A stretch of 52,830 nt of DNA from Roseburia sp. (GTDB lineage: Bacteria; Bacillota_A; Clostridia; Lachnospirales; Lachnospiraceae): assembly GCA_019411365.1 (NCBI GenBank), contig DXQT01000018.1, positions 1 through 52,830 of the forward strand, read 5' to 3'. Made by a program: the position numbers and the translations under genes. Of this stretch, positions 14,882 through 24,395 are shown in pieces; position 1 is the stretch's first letter, and each line of letters starts with the position of its first letter. The notes below the pieces were generated by a model. It did no database searches, was not told the DNA's origin, and saw only the letters and a list, made by a program, of their open reading frames with translations.

Positions 14882-17800
14882 TTATAAAGTAATCAATTGT
14901 TCCAAAAAGAAGGAATAAATCAAAATTTCCTTCACTTTGAGTTTTCGTGCGCCAAAGACACGCTCCAATGCATCCGCATAGAGTTTTAACTGTGTCTCAT
15001 AGCGGTCGATGAGTTCCTTTGCCTGCTGCACACGGTCGGTCTTATAATCAAGCAGGACGATTCCGTCTTTCTCGATCCAGAATACATCAATGATTCCCTG
15101 AATTAAGGTTAAGTCCTCTTCATGTCGGATTCTTTTCTGTTCTTCCTTTTCCTGATCGCTGTCTGTTTTTTTGTAGATGTTCTCACAGGAATCTGTGTTA
15201 CTGTCCGCTCCGAAACCATAGTTTTCCAGCTCTTCTTCCGTAAATCCCATGACAAATGGTTTCTCACGGTAAAGTGCTCCCCCGCGCTGTGCGAGAGCCA
15301 TCCGCTTTCCTGTTTCCGAGGAAACAAAATCTGCCACGGTCTGCTCTCTCACAAGTGCGCGCATATCCGCAGTGATCTTCTCCTCTTTTTCCATAGCCTC
15401 CATCTGTTCATGTACACTTTTTTCTGAGGCAAAATCGTAGCACTCCATAACGCGGTGCACTGCGGTTCCTCTTAGTGCACCACGGTTTGGTGTTTCCTGT
15501 TCCACACTTCCCTGTCTCTGGATAAAAAGAGGGATCGTTGGTGTCACAGGTTCTTCCAAAAATGCCGGGACCGTCTCCTCCTGTTCTGCCTCAAACCGTT
15601 CACGCATCGCACGGTGCTTTAATTCGGATACGGAATATTTGTTTTTCCTCAAAACGTCAACCTGATATGGATAACGCTGCAAAAATCGCTGTTTTAACTG
15701 TCCAACCAGCTGTGTGTCCGCCGCTTCAATCTCTTCGATCCGCTCTGTCAGATCTTCATTTTGCTCTAACTGGTTTTCCACTTCGTCTAAGACAAGCTCT
15801 GCCGCTTCCACGATTCGGACCGGGTATTTATCCCCATAGGAAAGCACTGCCGGAAGTATCCAGTCCAGATAACCGGAAGCCCCTTCTCTTGTAAGGTAGG
15901 AAAGCGGTCTGTCTGCTGCTTTCGAAAGATTCGCCTGCTGTCTGTAAAATTCCAGTTTTTCGGCTGCATCTTTTAAGGTTCCGGTGAGAATGAGCTTTTC
16001 TTTTGCACGGGTTAAGGCAACGTAAAGTACACGAAGTTCCTCGCCGAGATTTTCCAGCTCGATCTGCTTTGCAATCGCCTTCTTTGCGATAGTCGGTGAT
16101 TTGATACGCTTTTTTCCGTCCATGTAGTCAAGACCAATACCAAGTTCCGGGTGAAGCACCATTTTGCTCCGTGTGTCCTGTTTATTGAAATTTTTGCCCA
16201 TACCGCTCACGATCACAATTGGGAACTCAAGACCTTTGCTCTTATGGATACTCATAATTCGGACAACGTCCTCGTTTTCCCCGACCATGTCTGCCTCACC
16301 GAAATCCACATCATATTTCTGCAGTTCATCAATGTAACGCACAAAGTGAAACAGTCCCTTGTAACTCGTTTTCTCGTAGGCTGCGGCTTTTTCCAAAAGC
16401 ATGTTTAAATTCGCCGTTCTTCTGTTTCCTGCCGGCATTGCCGCCACATAATGACCGTATCCGGTCTCGCGCAGGATGATCTCGATCAGCTCATGGATCG
16501 GAGTGTCCGGGACGAGCTGCCGTAATTGCTTGTATTTTTTATAAAATTTGAGTAATTTCCGGTGAGCGGTTATCTCTATATGATTTTCTGTTTTCTCATC
16601 CGCGTTTCTTCCCTGCTTCCGATCTGCCTCTGAATCTGAAATTTCTTTTTGCCCGTCCTCTTCATAAAGTCCTTCTGCCAGTTCAAGCACCGCTTCATGA
16701 AAAGGCACACTGCCATCTTCAAGCCTTAACACCGCAAGCTCCTCATCGGTAAGCCCTGCCATCGGCGAGCGGAGCACTGCCGCCATCGGAATATCCTGCC
16801 TTGGGTTATCCAAAAGCCTCAGCATGGACAGTACCGTCTGCACTTCCACCGTGGAAAAATAACCGGTTGAAGAAACCGTGTGCGCCGGGATCCCATTTCC
16901 GTTCAGCACTTCCACAAGGGAATCCGCCCAGCCGGACAGGCTGCGGAGCAAAATTACAATATCGGAGTAACGTGCCGCCCGAAGTTCTCCGGTCGCCTTA
17001 TCGGTGACAGGCTGCGTTTTCATCAGGTGTCTGATCTCCTCCGCCACAATTTTTGCTTCTAACGTCTTTTTATCGGAAAGTTCTGTGTCCTCCAATAATT
17101 CGTCGTTGCTGTCTGCAAGCAGGATCTCCGGGATGAAGTCCGCGCTGACAGGATAGCTTGCCCCCGGATACAGTGCAGCCTCCGCGTCATACTCCACATT
17201 TCCAAGACTCCGCGCCATAATTTTATAAAAAATATCGTTTGTGCAGGTTAAGACTTCCTCTCTGCTCCGAAAGTTTTTGTGCAGGTCAATACGCTGCGTG
17301 GTGCTCTCTTCCAGCGAATAGGAATCGTATTTTTTCATGAAAAGTTCCGGTCTTGCGAGACGGAACCGGTAAATACTCTGCTTTACATCCCCGACCATGA
17401 AAATATTATTTTCCCCGCGCTCCTCTCTGGAAATAGAGCAAAGCAGTGTCTCCTGCACTTCGTTGCTGTCCTGATACTCGTCGATCATGATCTCTTCAAA
17501 AGTATCCCGGAATTCTTCCGCAGTCTTTTTCGCTTTTTCTGTCTCCTCATCCACAAGGATCTGCAGTGCAAAGTGTTCCACGTCATGAAAATCCACCAGA
17601 TTTTTCCGGCGTTTTGCAGCTGCGAACTCATCTGCAAACTGTTTTGTGAGGCGGACAATTTCTTCTAACATCGGCTCCGTGCGCTCTAACTGCTCTATCA
17701 TCATCTCCGGCGAACAGAAAAAATATTGTTTACATAACTTCTTTACTACATCCTTCGCCTGCTCCCTGAGACTTTTTACCAGCTCCAATTTATCGGGATC

Positions 17801-18670
17801 TCCCTCAAAACCTCTGCTGCTCGCAAGTCTGTCGTATTTGATATCGGAAAGCGCCACGGACAGTTCACAGAAAGAGGTTAGTTTTGACAAACTCTCATAT
17901 TTTTCCAGATCGCTGCGTACCGCTTTCTCATACATATCCGGTCCGTCATCCTGCTGTGTGACAGCAAGCGCCTGCTTTAAGAGCTGTTCGCAGTCTTTTA
18001 AGACAAAGCGGATATTTTGCGTGAGCGGAGCAAGCCATTCTGCACGGTCTAACTCCTCCCTGTTTTCGATGCGGTAGATTCCCACAAAGGAATCAAGCCA
18101 TTTTTCCGGCCACGGATAACTTCTGGAAAACTCATATAACTGAAGGATCATCTCATTTAATGCTGCATCCGTCCGCCCCGATGCATAGCCCTCCACAAAA
18201 TCGGAAAATGCTTCCGAAGGCTCTTCATAGTTTTGCTCCAAAACTCTGCCAAGAACATCCTCGCGCAGTAATTTTAACTCACCCTCATCCCCGATACGGA
18301 AATTCGGTTCCAGATCGATCTCATGAAAATGATTGCGCACCACATACAGACAGAAGCTGTCGATGGTCGTGATCTGTGCATTGTGAATCAGGGTCAGCTG
18401 CCTTAACAGATGCTCATTCCCCGGCTGTTCGTCTAACGCTTTCTCAATCGCATTTCCGATTCGCTCCCGCATCTCTGCCGCTGCCGCATTGGTAAACGTC
18501 ACGATCAGCAGATGGTCAATGTCGACCGGATGATTTTTGTCTGTTATGATTTTCACGATCCGCTCTACTAAAACAGCGGTCTTTCCAGAACCTGCTGCCG
18601 CAGATACCAATATATTTCGATTTCTTAAGTCAATGACCTGCTGCTGCTCTGTGGTCCATGAAACTCCCAT
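14882..18670 (-). CDS. addA: ATP-dependent helicase/nuclease subunit A
   Basis: The AddA subunit of the AddAB (RecBCD-like) enzyme, 1262 aa, which resects double-strand breaks for recombination. The UvrD-type helicase core begins TTEQQQVIDLRNRNILVSAAAGSGKT (Walker A about residues 25-33). IMIDEYQDSNEVQ carries Walker B, GDVKQSIYRFR follows, and VVRIMSIHKSKGLEFPIV and RVLYVALTRAKEKL-type motifs lie further on. The C-terminal nuclease has LIQGIIDVFWIEKDGIVLLDYKTDRV with the catalytic Asp and the DYKTD Lys. The start at ATG 18670 follows GGAG by eight bases; the GTG three codons earlier overlaps that site. It lies 18 bases after addB. Confidence 0.96.
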   Translation of the reverse strand: MGVSWTTEQQQVIDLRNRNILVSAAAGSGKTAVLVERIVKIITDKNHPVDIDHLLIVTFTNAAAAEMRERIGNAIEKALDEQPGNEHLLRQLTLIHNAQITTIDSFCLYVVRNHFHEIDLEPNFRIGDEGELKLLREDVLGRVLEQNYEEPSEAFSDFVEGYASGRTDAALNEMILQLYEFSRSYPWPEKWLDSFVGIYRIENREELDRAEWLAPLTQNIRFVLKDCEQLLKQALAVTQQDDGPDMYEKAVRSDLEKYESLSKLTSFCELSVALSDIKYDRLASSRGFEGDPDKLELVKSLREQAKDVVKKLCKQYFFCSPEMMIEQLERTEPMLEEIVRLTKQFADEFAAAKRRKNLVDFHDVEHFALQILVDEETEKAKKTAEEFRDTFEEIMIDEYQDSNEVQETLLCSISREERGENNIFMVGDVKQSIYRFRLARPELFMKKYDSYSLEESTTQRIDLHKNFRSREEVLTCTNDIFYKIMARSLGNVEYDAEAALYPGASYPVSADFIPEILLADSNDELLEDTELSDKKTLEAKIVAEEIRHLMKTQPVTDKATGELRAARYSDIVILLRSLSGWADSLVEVLNGNGIPAHTVSSTGYFSTVEVQTVLSMLRLLDNPRQDIPMAAVLRSPMAGLTDEELAVLRLEDGSVPFHEAVLELAEGLYEEDGQKEISDSEADRKQGRNADEKTENHIEITAHRKLLKFYKKYKQLRQLVPDTPIHELIEIILRETGYGHYVAAMPAGNRRTANLNMLLEKAAAYEKTSYKGLFHFVRYIDELQKYDVDFGEADMVGENEDVVRIMSIHKSKGLEFPIVIVSGMGKNFNKQDTRSKMVLHPELGIGLDYMDGKKRIKSPTIAKKAIAKQIELENLGEELRVLYVALTRAKEKLILTGTLKDAAEKLEFYRQQANLSKAADRPLSYLTREGASGYLDWILPAVLSYGDKYPVRIVEAAELVLDEVENQLEQNEDLTERIEEIEAADTQLVGQLKQRFLQRYPYQVDVLRKNKYSVSELKHRAMRERFEAEQEETVPAFLEEPVTPTIPLFIQRQGSVEQETPNRGALRGTAVHRVMECYDFASEKSVHEQMEAMEKEEKITADMRALVREQTVADFVSSETGKRMALAQRGGALYREKPFVMGFTEEELENYGFGADSNTDSCENIYKKTDSDQEKEEQKRIRHEEDLTLIQGIIDVFWIEKDGIVLLDYKTDRVQQAKELIDRYETQLKLYADALERVFGARKLKVKEILIYSFFLEQLITL

Positions 18671-18688
18671 ATTTCTCACTCCTGTTAT

Positions 18689-21600
18689 TTACTGTTCCTG
18701 CTTTTCGTTTTCCATACGCTTTAATATCTCGTCCGCGCTGTCAAATTTTTCCAGTTTATGATAGGAATAACCCGGCATCCGGGTGTCAAAACCGCAGACG
18801 GTATGGTATGGACAGTAATCACAGCCACTTTTTCCGTCCAGCGAGTATGGATGAATCGAAATATCTCCGGCAAAGATTTTTTTCCCGGTCTCTTTGATTT
18901 TCTCCTGTACATAATCAGACATCACAGAAAAATCGTAAGTACTGGCAACCTTGGAAGTTGCTTTTAAGCTTCCGTCCGTTTTTTTTCCGATTGGGATGAC
19001 CGAAGAATTTCCGGCAAAATCTGAATCCATCGCCTCATAGATTTCCGGATCATCGTTCACCAGACCATTTAATTTTAACTGCTCCAAAACGCTGTTTCGT
19101 ATTTCTGCCTCTGTCTCATTTCCAAGTCCGTCTACTATCGGATTTTGAATGTGATAGTAGAAAATACCCGCCGGTTCCGCTTTTTTGCCCGGATGGCGTT
19201 TTTCCTCTAATTCCAATGCCGCATTCATATAGACCACAAGCTGTAATTGCAGTCCGTGATACAGATTGACGAGTGAAAAACTCGTGTTTCCCGATTTATA
19301 ATCAATAATCTTCACATAAACTTTATCCGACGTCTCGTAAGTGTCCACACGGTCAATCCTGCCGAGCAGGTTCATTTTTTCCTCATCACTCAGCTGAAAA
19401 CGGATGGCGTCCAATTTATCTGCCCGCGAAAAGGACACCTCAAAATCACTCGGCACAAATTTTCCCTTCTGGATCTGGGTGGTAAGTGCCCACACCGTGC
19501 GCTTGATGGTCTGGCGCATCCGACCGGTCAGGTAACGGTTTCTCACGTTCTCAAACGCTCCGGCATTTTTGCACCCGGCAATCGCGTCATTCATGCTCTC
19601 CTCTATAAATGTCTCCTGCACATCCTCCGGGATGTTAAACCAGGTGTACTCTGATTTTTCCACACGTCTGGAAAAATGTTCAAGCGCATCATGGTAAATA
19701 TTTCCCATGTCCACGCTTGCAAACTCTAAAAGCTGACGCTCCTTTAGGCGTAAACCGTAATTCAGATAATGCGCGTAGGCACACGCCGCAAAACGCTCCA
19801 GTCTTGTGACGCTGTTCTCCAACACGGTTCCATAAAGTGCCTGCGTCACTGCGTGGCTGATTGGCTCGTCGCTGTGTACCACATACGACGCTTTTAACAG
19901 GCGGTCGGCTTCCTCTTTCCAGTTTTCATCTGAAAGATAAAACTTTGCAAGCGCATTCCACACCTCTTTATTCGCTGGCTTTGATAACTTTTCCTCTGTC
20001 TGACCTTCCCCTGACGCAGTTTTTTCATTCTCCCCGGACCATGCCTCATCCTGCAGTCCCTCCAGGAAAAATGCCATGCTGCTCTCCGGCGTCATGATAC
20101 AGTCCGCAGAAGTCGTCTCCCCGATCTCCTCCACAGTTTTTTCCGGAAACATTTTCAAGAGTGTTCCGGCAAAATACGACCTTCTGAGTGCTTTTCCGTC
20201 CGCATTTACTTTCGAAAAGGTCACATATAAAAAGTCAGACGGCTTCGTCACATTCAGATACAGGTAAAACCGCTGGATGAAAACTTTTTCACGCGCACCC
20301 GGTGCAAGCTCCAGATGGCAGGCTGCCATTTTCTCACGCTCAAACTGTGAGATGATCCCTCCGGCATTGCCAGCTTTCGGCACAACACCGTCATTGACAC
20401 CGATAAAAAACAAGATTTTGATATGGTTCAATCTGGTTCGCTCGATGTCACCGATCGTCACTTTATCATTTCCCGGCGGGATCACGCCGACTCTTGCAGC
20501 CTCAAATCCGGCGTCTAAAATATCCGCATACTCTTTGACCGGAAGCACTTCGTCTCCCAGGAAGTCCACAACCTTATCAAACAGATCCATGACAATTTTG
20601 TAAATCTGGGCGTACTCTTTCGCCTTGACCTGATTGCCCTGCCGTTCAAATTCCAGTTCTTTTTGTTTTAATTTTTGTTCTATTTCTAATTTTTCAATTA
20701 ATTCATACAACACAGTGGTCTCGTCACGCACAGTCTTTCCCTGTGTGAACGCTTCCGATAACGGTGCAAAGAGATCATAAATCTTTACCCGCACTTCATT
20801 CATTTCTGTGAGGTTCTCTTTTTCGGTATCATCGAACACAAACGTCCACTGTTTTTCCCATTTTTTTCTGCCACGTATCCCTTTGGCAAGCACATAGTTT
20901 TCCAGCAGATCGATCTGCTGCTCTGTGATATCGGTCAGACCGCAGCGCAGAAAACGGAACACGCTCTCATAAGAGAAATCAAGTTCCACCACCTCAAGCA
21001 CCGCACGGATAAACTCGATAAAAGGATGAAACAGAATGGTTCTCGTCTGGTCGAGAAAGTACGGAATATCATACGCTGCAAAAATCTCATCCACATAGTT
21101 GTCGTAAAGACTGACGTCCCCGGTCACCACTGCGATATCCTTATAACAGTACTGTTTCTCACGCACAAATTTCGTGATCTCACGCGCCACAAAGTGAAGC
21201 TCTTCCCTCGGATTTTTAAGGCTCACGATCCGCAGTTCATCCTCCTTCTGCCGCCATTTATGATAATACGGTCGAAACAGATTCTGCTCCATGAAGTACA
21301 GGGATGGAGCATTTTTATATCTGTGATTTTTTCCATCGGATAACACAACAGGCTCCTCCACCGTGACATGAAGTTCCTCTGCCATTTTCATCAGCACCGA
21401 AACCGTCTTTTTACTCATGGAAAAAAGTTCCTGCTCGCCCCTGCAATGGTAAAAATCCTCGCCTGCATCCATCGTCACGGAGACAATGATACGCTCTGAT
21501 AACACTAAAAGTTTCCTGAGAAGCTGATTCTGTATCGGTGTAAAACCGGTAAATTCGTCAAACACGATCACGCTGTCTTTTATAATATTCGAATCCTCTG

Positions 21601-22162
21601 CGACATCGCACAATAGCGATAACACTTCCTCAGAGGTGATATACTGCCCTTGCAGATATTCAGAAAAACTGTGATACATGACCGAGATATCCTGCATTTT
21701 CAGGCGCAATGTCTCCCCGACATCCTCCGTCTCCAAAAATGTATCCAATTTTTCTGGTGACACGTTATACTGCGTCAGCTCGGAAATGAGGGATTTCACC
21801 TCACTGATGTACCCCATCCGGTTTAAGTTACCGCCCAGCACACTTAAGTTTTTCTTCTGCTCCCCTGCAAGCTTGCGAAGCACCAGATTCTTTCCGGTCT
21901 CCTCCAACACGCGCAGGTTCTGTTTCCCAAGCTCGTCAAACACACGGTATGCAAGGCGTGCAAAACTTAACACATCCACGTTCATGATAGCATGTGACTT
22001 TTCAAGTCGCACAAGCTCGCGCTGTGTCTGCATGGTGAACTGCTCCGGCACAAGCACCAGATAATTTTTCTCCGGATGCTCTGCCGCTTCTTTTAGTATG
22101 TTCCTATATAAATAGGATGATTTTCCACTTCCTGAATTTCCGAAAATAAATTGCAGCGACAT
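18689..22162 (-). CDS. addB: ATP-dependent nuclease subunit B
   Basis: AddB, 1157 aa, partner of AddA. The N-terminus has Walker A FGNSGSGKSSYLYR (residues 7-20); the helicase-like region is otherwise degenerate, as usual for AddB, where it recognises Chi. The C-terminal RecB-type nuclease carries KIIDYKSG (catalytic Lys). The Fe-S cluster cysteines are FAACAYAHYL (about residue 796) and the C-x2-C-x5-C cluster in CDYCPYHTVC (about 1117-1126). It is the first gene of the addB-addA-maf operon. There is an AT-rich leader of about 140 bases with no clear consensus promoter. Confidence 0.95.
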   Translation of the reverse strand: MSLQFIFGNSGSGKSSYLYRNILKEAAEHPEKNYLVLVPEQFTMQTQRELVRLEKSHAIMNVDVLSFARLAYRVFDELGKQNLRVLEETGKNLVLRKLAGEQKKNLSVLGGNLNRMGYISEVKSLISELTQYNVSPEKLDTFLETEDVGETLRLKMQDISVMYHSFSEYLQGQYITSEEVLSLLCDVAEDSNIIKDSVIVFDEFTGFTPIQNQLLRKLLVLSERIIVSVTMDAGEDFYHCRGEQELFSMSKKTVSVLMKMAEELHVTVEEPVVLSDGKNHRYKNAPSLYFMEQNLFRPYYHKWRQKEDELRIVSLKNPREELHFVAREITKFVREKQYCYKDIAVVTGDVSLYDNYVDEIFAAYDIPYFLDQTRTILFHPFIEFIRAVLEVVELDFSYESVFRFLRCGLTDITEQQIDLLENYVLAKGIRGRKKWEKQWTFVFDDTEKENLTEMNEVRVKIYDLFAPLSEAFTQGKTVRDETTVLYELIEKLEIEQKLKQKELEFERQGNQVKAKEYAQIYKIVMDLFDKVVDFLGDEVLPVKEYADILDAGFEAARVGVIPPGNDKVTIGDIERTRLNHIKILFFIGVNDGVVPKAGNAGGIISQFEREKMAACHLELAPGAREKVFIQRFYLYLNVTKPSDFLYVTFSKVNADGKALRRSYFAGTLLKMFPEKTVEEIGETTSADCIMTPESSMAFFLEGLQDEAWSGENEKTASGEGQTEEKLSKPANKEVWNALAKFYLSDENWKEEADRLLKASYVVHSDEPISHAVTQALYGTVLENSVTRLERFAACAYAHYLNYGLRLKERQLLEFASVDMGNIYHDALEHFSRRVEKSEYTWFNIPEDVQETFIEESMNDAIAGCKNAGAFENVRNRYLTGRMRQTIKRTVWALTTQIQKGKFVPSDFEVSFSRADKLDAIRFQLSDEEKMNLLGRIDRVDTYETSDKVYVKIIDYKSGNTSFSLVNLYHGLQLQLVVYMNAALELEEKRHPGKKAEPAGIFYYHIQNPIVDGLGNETEAEIRNSVLEQLKLNGLVNDDPEIYEAMDSDFAGNSSVIPIGKKTDGSLKATSKVASTYDFSVMSDYVQEKIKETGKKIFAGDISIHPYSLDGKSGCDYCPYHTVCGFDTRMPGYSYHKLEKFDSADEILKRMENEKQEQ

Positions 22163-22301
22163 GTTTTTCCCTAACTTTTTTCAAATTCTAATTTTCGTTT
22201 TCTGTTCCTTTTCATAGTACATCATTCTATCTTTTTTGACTAGAATAAAGTTCCCGGCTTATGATGTTTTCCATCAGAAAATTTCTCCAAAAGAATGGAA
22301 C

Positions 22302-22349
22302 AAAAAAGCTGCCATACAATCCGGGAATTTCTCCTTTCAGTACGACAGC
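22302..22349 (-). terminator. Intrinsic terminator of the Na/Pi transporter gene
   Basis: On the minus strand GCTGTCGTAC (22349-22340) pairs with GTATGGCAGC (22317-22308), 10 bp with two G-U pairs and a 22-base loop, followed by TTTTTT. Confidence 0.75.
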
Positions 22350-22364
22350 CGTAATCACTGATCT

Positions 22365-24161
22365 CTATTTCTGTGCTTTTGTCTTTTTCTTCCGATAACC
22401 ATTGATGTCATATTTTCTTTCATACTCATCAAAGTATGCCATGTAAGTGTCATTCTTTAACTCGCGGACACTCTTTAAATACTCATGGGTATCAAAATCT
22501 GCCGCCTCAAGCTCGATCATGGCAACTGCGATGTTCGAGCAGTGTGCTGCGATTCGCTCCAGGTTCGTCAGCAGATCATTAAACGCAAATCCCTGCTTCA
22601 TCTCACATTTTCCGGTGCGGAGTCTTGCGATATGACGCAGTTTCAGTTCATCACAGAGGATACCGATCAGTTCGCGGAGTGGTTCTACTTTTGCCGCCAT
22701 CTCAAGGTCGTCCGCACAGAATGCATCCACCGCAAGACTGACACACTCTTTTACTGCATTCTCGAGCACATCCAGCTCATACTGTGCCTCGTCCGAAAAT
22801 GCAATTTTCTTCTCGTTCAGCTCCGCCGCAACCTCTGAGATATTCACCGCATGGTCGCCCAGACGTTCGAAATCACTCACTGTATGCAAAAACTTGGATA
22901 CCTGCTTCGCCTGGCTTCCATTCATCTCATGCGTGGACATCTGCATCAGATAGGTTCCCAGCTTATCCTCATATTTATCAATCAGCGTTTCCTTTTCCTG
23001 TACCTTATTGAATTTGTCTGTCGAATACACAAGGAACAGGCTTAACGCACGCAAAATATTCTTTCTCGCCTTCTTTGCCATGCCGTTCATCGCCAGATGG
23101 CTCTGCGTGATCGCAAGATCCGGGTAAGCAAGGAAACGCTCCTCGAGCAGATCGAAGTCTGCCTGATCCTCCTCGTCCTCCGGCGAATCTTTTACAACAA
23201 GATAAACAATTTTTTCAATCCATTTGATAAATGGAAGAAGTACTAAAATCGTTGCCGCACGGAAAACCGTGTTTAACATTGCGATCAGTACCGGGCTCAT
23301 GGTGGCATTCATAAACGGGAAATGCACCACAGCATTGACAGAATAGAATACAATTGACCAGAACAGCATGCCGAACAGATCGTTAAACAGATAGATCAGG
23401 GCTGTTCTCTTACCATTTTTGTTCGTTCCGATCGAGGAGAGCAGAACCGGACAGGCTGCGCCGACACCGATACCCATGGTGATAGGAAGTGCCGCTGCAA
23501 AAGTGATCGTTCCACTCATGGACAACGCCTGAAGGATACCGACTGAGGCGGATGCACTCTGCAATACCGCCGTAAATAAAATACCTGCCAGTATACCTGC
23601 CGCCGGATTTTTAAACATTGTCAATACATTCACAAAATGCTCATTATCTTTTAATGGTGCAACTGCCCCACTCATGGTCTGCATCCCCACCATCAGGATG
23701 GAGAACCCAAGCATAATGTCACCGACATTTTTAAAGCCGGATTTTTTTACAAACATTTTAAAGATAATACCAATGATCGCCACGATCGCTGAGATAGTCG
23801 CTGTGGACAGCAGCTGTGCAATCCCGTTCGAACCGTCAATGTACGACAGACACAAAATCCAGCCTGTCACACTCGTTCCGATGTTAGCTCCCATGATGAT
23901 ACCGATCGCCTGCGCAACCTTCATCATTCCGGAGTTTACGAAGCCGACAACCATAACAGTCGTTGCGGAGGAGGACTGGATGATCGCTGTCACAGCAGTT
24001 CCAAGCAGCACTCCTTTCAACGGTGTGTTCGTCAGCTTATAAAGAACCAGCTCCAGCTTATTACCCGCTACTTTCTTCAGTCCGTCTCCCATCAGGGACA
24101 TACCAAAAAGGAACAGTGCCACTCCGCTGAGCAGCGATAAAATAATAGTAAATGTTGTCAT
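22365..24161 (-). CDS. Na/Pi cotransporter family protein with PhoU-like domain
   Basis: A 598-aa membrane protein. Residues 1-310 hold about 8-9 membrane segments and two copies of the Na/Pi cotransporter motif: GTAVTAIIQSSSATTVMVVGF with GIIMGANIGTS, and LFTAVLQSASASVGILQ with GIGVGAACPVLL. Residues about 340-570 form a PhoU-like helical domain (YEDKLGTYLMQMSTHEMN, FLHTVSDFERLGDHAVNI, NLERIAAHCSNIAVAMIE). The family includes E. coli YjbB, linked to phosphate export, and NptA-type uptake proteins; direction here is not known. AGGAG precedes the start. The promoter region carries a Pho-box-like array, so phosphate control is likely. Confidence 0.92.
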   Translation of the reverse strand: MTTFTIILSLLSGVALFLFGMSLMGDGLKKVAGNKLELVLYKLTNTPLKGVLLGTAVTAIIQSSSATTVMVVGFVNSGMMKVAQAIGIIMGANIGTSVTGWILCLSYIDGSNGIAQLLSTATISAIVAIIGIIFKMFVKKSGFKNVGDIMLGFSILMVGMQTMSGAVAPLKDNEHFVNVLTMFKNPAAGILAGILFTAVLQSASASVGILQALSMSGTITFAAALPITMGIGVGAACPVLLSSIGTNKNGKRTALIYLFNDLFGMLFWSIVFYSVNAVVHFPFMNATMSPVLIAMLNTVFRAATILVLLPFIKWIEKIVYLVVKDSPEDEEDQADFDLLEERFLAYPDLAITQSHLAMNGMAKKARKNILRALSLFLVYSTDKFNKVQEKETLIDKYEDKLGTYLMQMSTHEMNGSQAKQVSKFLHTVSDFERLGDHAVNISEVAAELNEKKIAFSDEAQYELDVLENAVKECVSLAVDAFCADDLEMAAKVEPLRELIGILCDELKLRHIARLRTGKCEMKQGFAFNDLLTNLERIAAHCSNIAVAMIELEAADFDTHEYLKSVRELKNDTYMAYFDEYERKYDINGYRKKKTKAQK

Positions 24162-24213
24162 TTGTACTCCTAACCACGTTATACATCCTAACGTATCCCT
24201 GTCTGCAATTTTA

Positions 24214-24252
24214 TTTACAAACTTTTTACATGATTTTTACATTTAACCGACA
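24214..24252 (+). promoter_or_regulatory. Pho-box-like array (PhoP binding site candidate)
   Basis: TTTACA at 24214-24219, 24225-24230 and 24236-24241, then CCGACA at 24247-24252, all in an exact 11-bp period. The known B. subtilis PhoP site is tandem TT(A/C/T)ACA with about 5-bp spacers. The repeats read on the plus strand, opposite to the transporter gene, and lie between its best -10 box and the start codon. Confidence 0.65.
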
Positions 24253-24258
24253 TTTCTT

Positions 24259-24288
24259 ATTATACTGTACCTCATGGCAAAATCACAA
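24259..24288 (-). promoter_or_regulatory. Sigma-A promoter of the Na/Pi transporter gene
   Basis: TTGTGA (24288-24283) and TATAAT (24264-24259) on the minus strand, 18-bp spacer. The Pho-like repeats start where transcription would begin. Confidence 0.55.
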
Positions 24289-24395
24289 TCATTTTATTTC
24301 TATTTTAAAATTTTTTACATTTCGCCTAGGAAAATACCGTTTTCAGACAAAATTATTATCACTTTTTTATCTATTCTCATTTAGTGAGAGCAGAT

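Noticed and set aside
22251..22327. TTCCCGG/CCGGGAA inverted repeat upstream of addB
   Set aside because: The 63-base loop is too large, and a better terminator (22302-22349) overlaps it.
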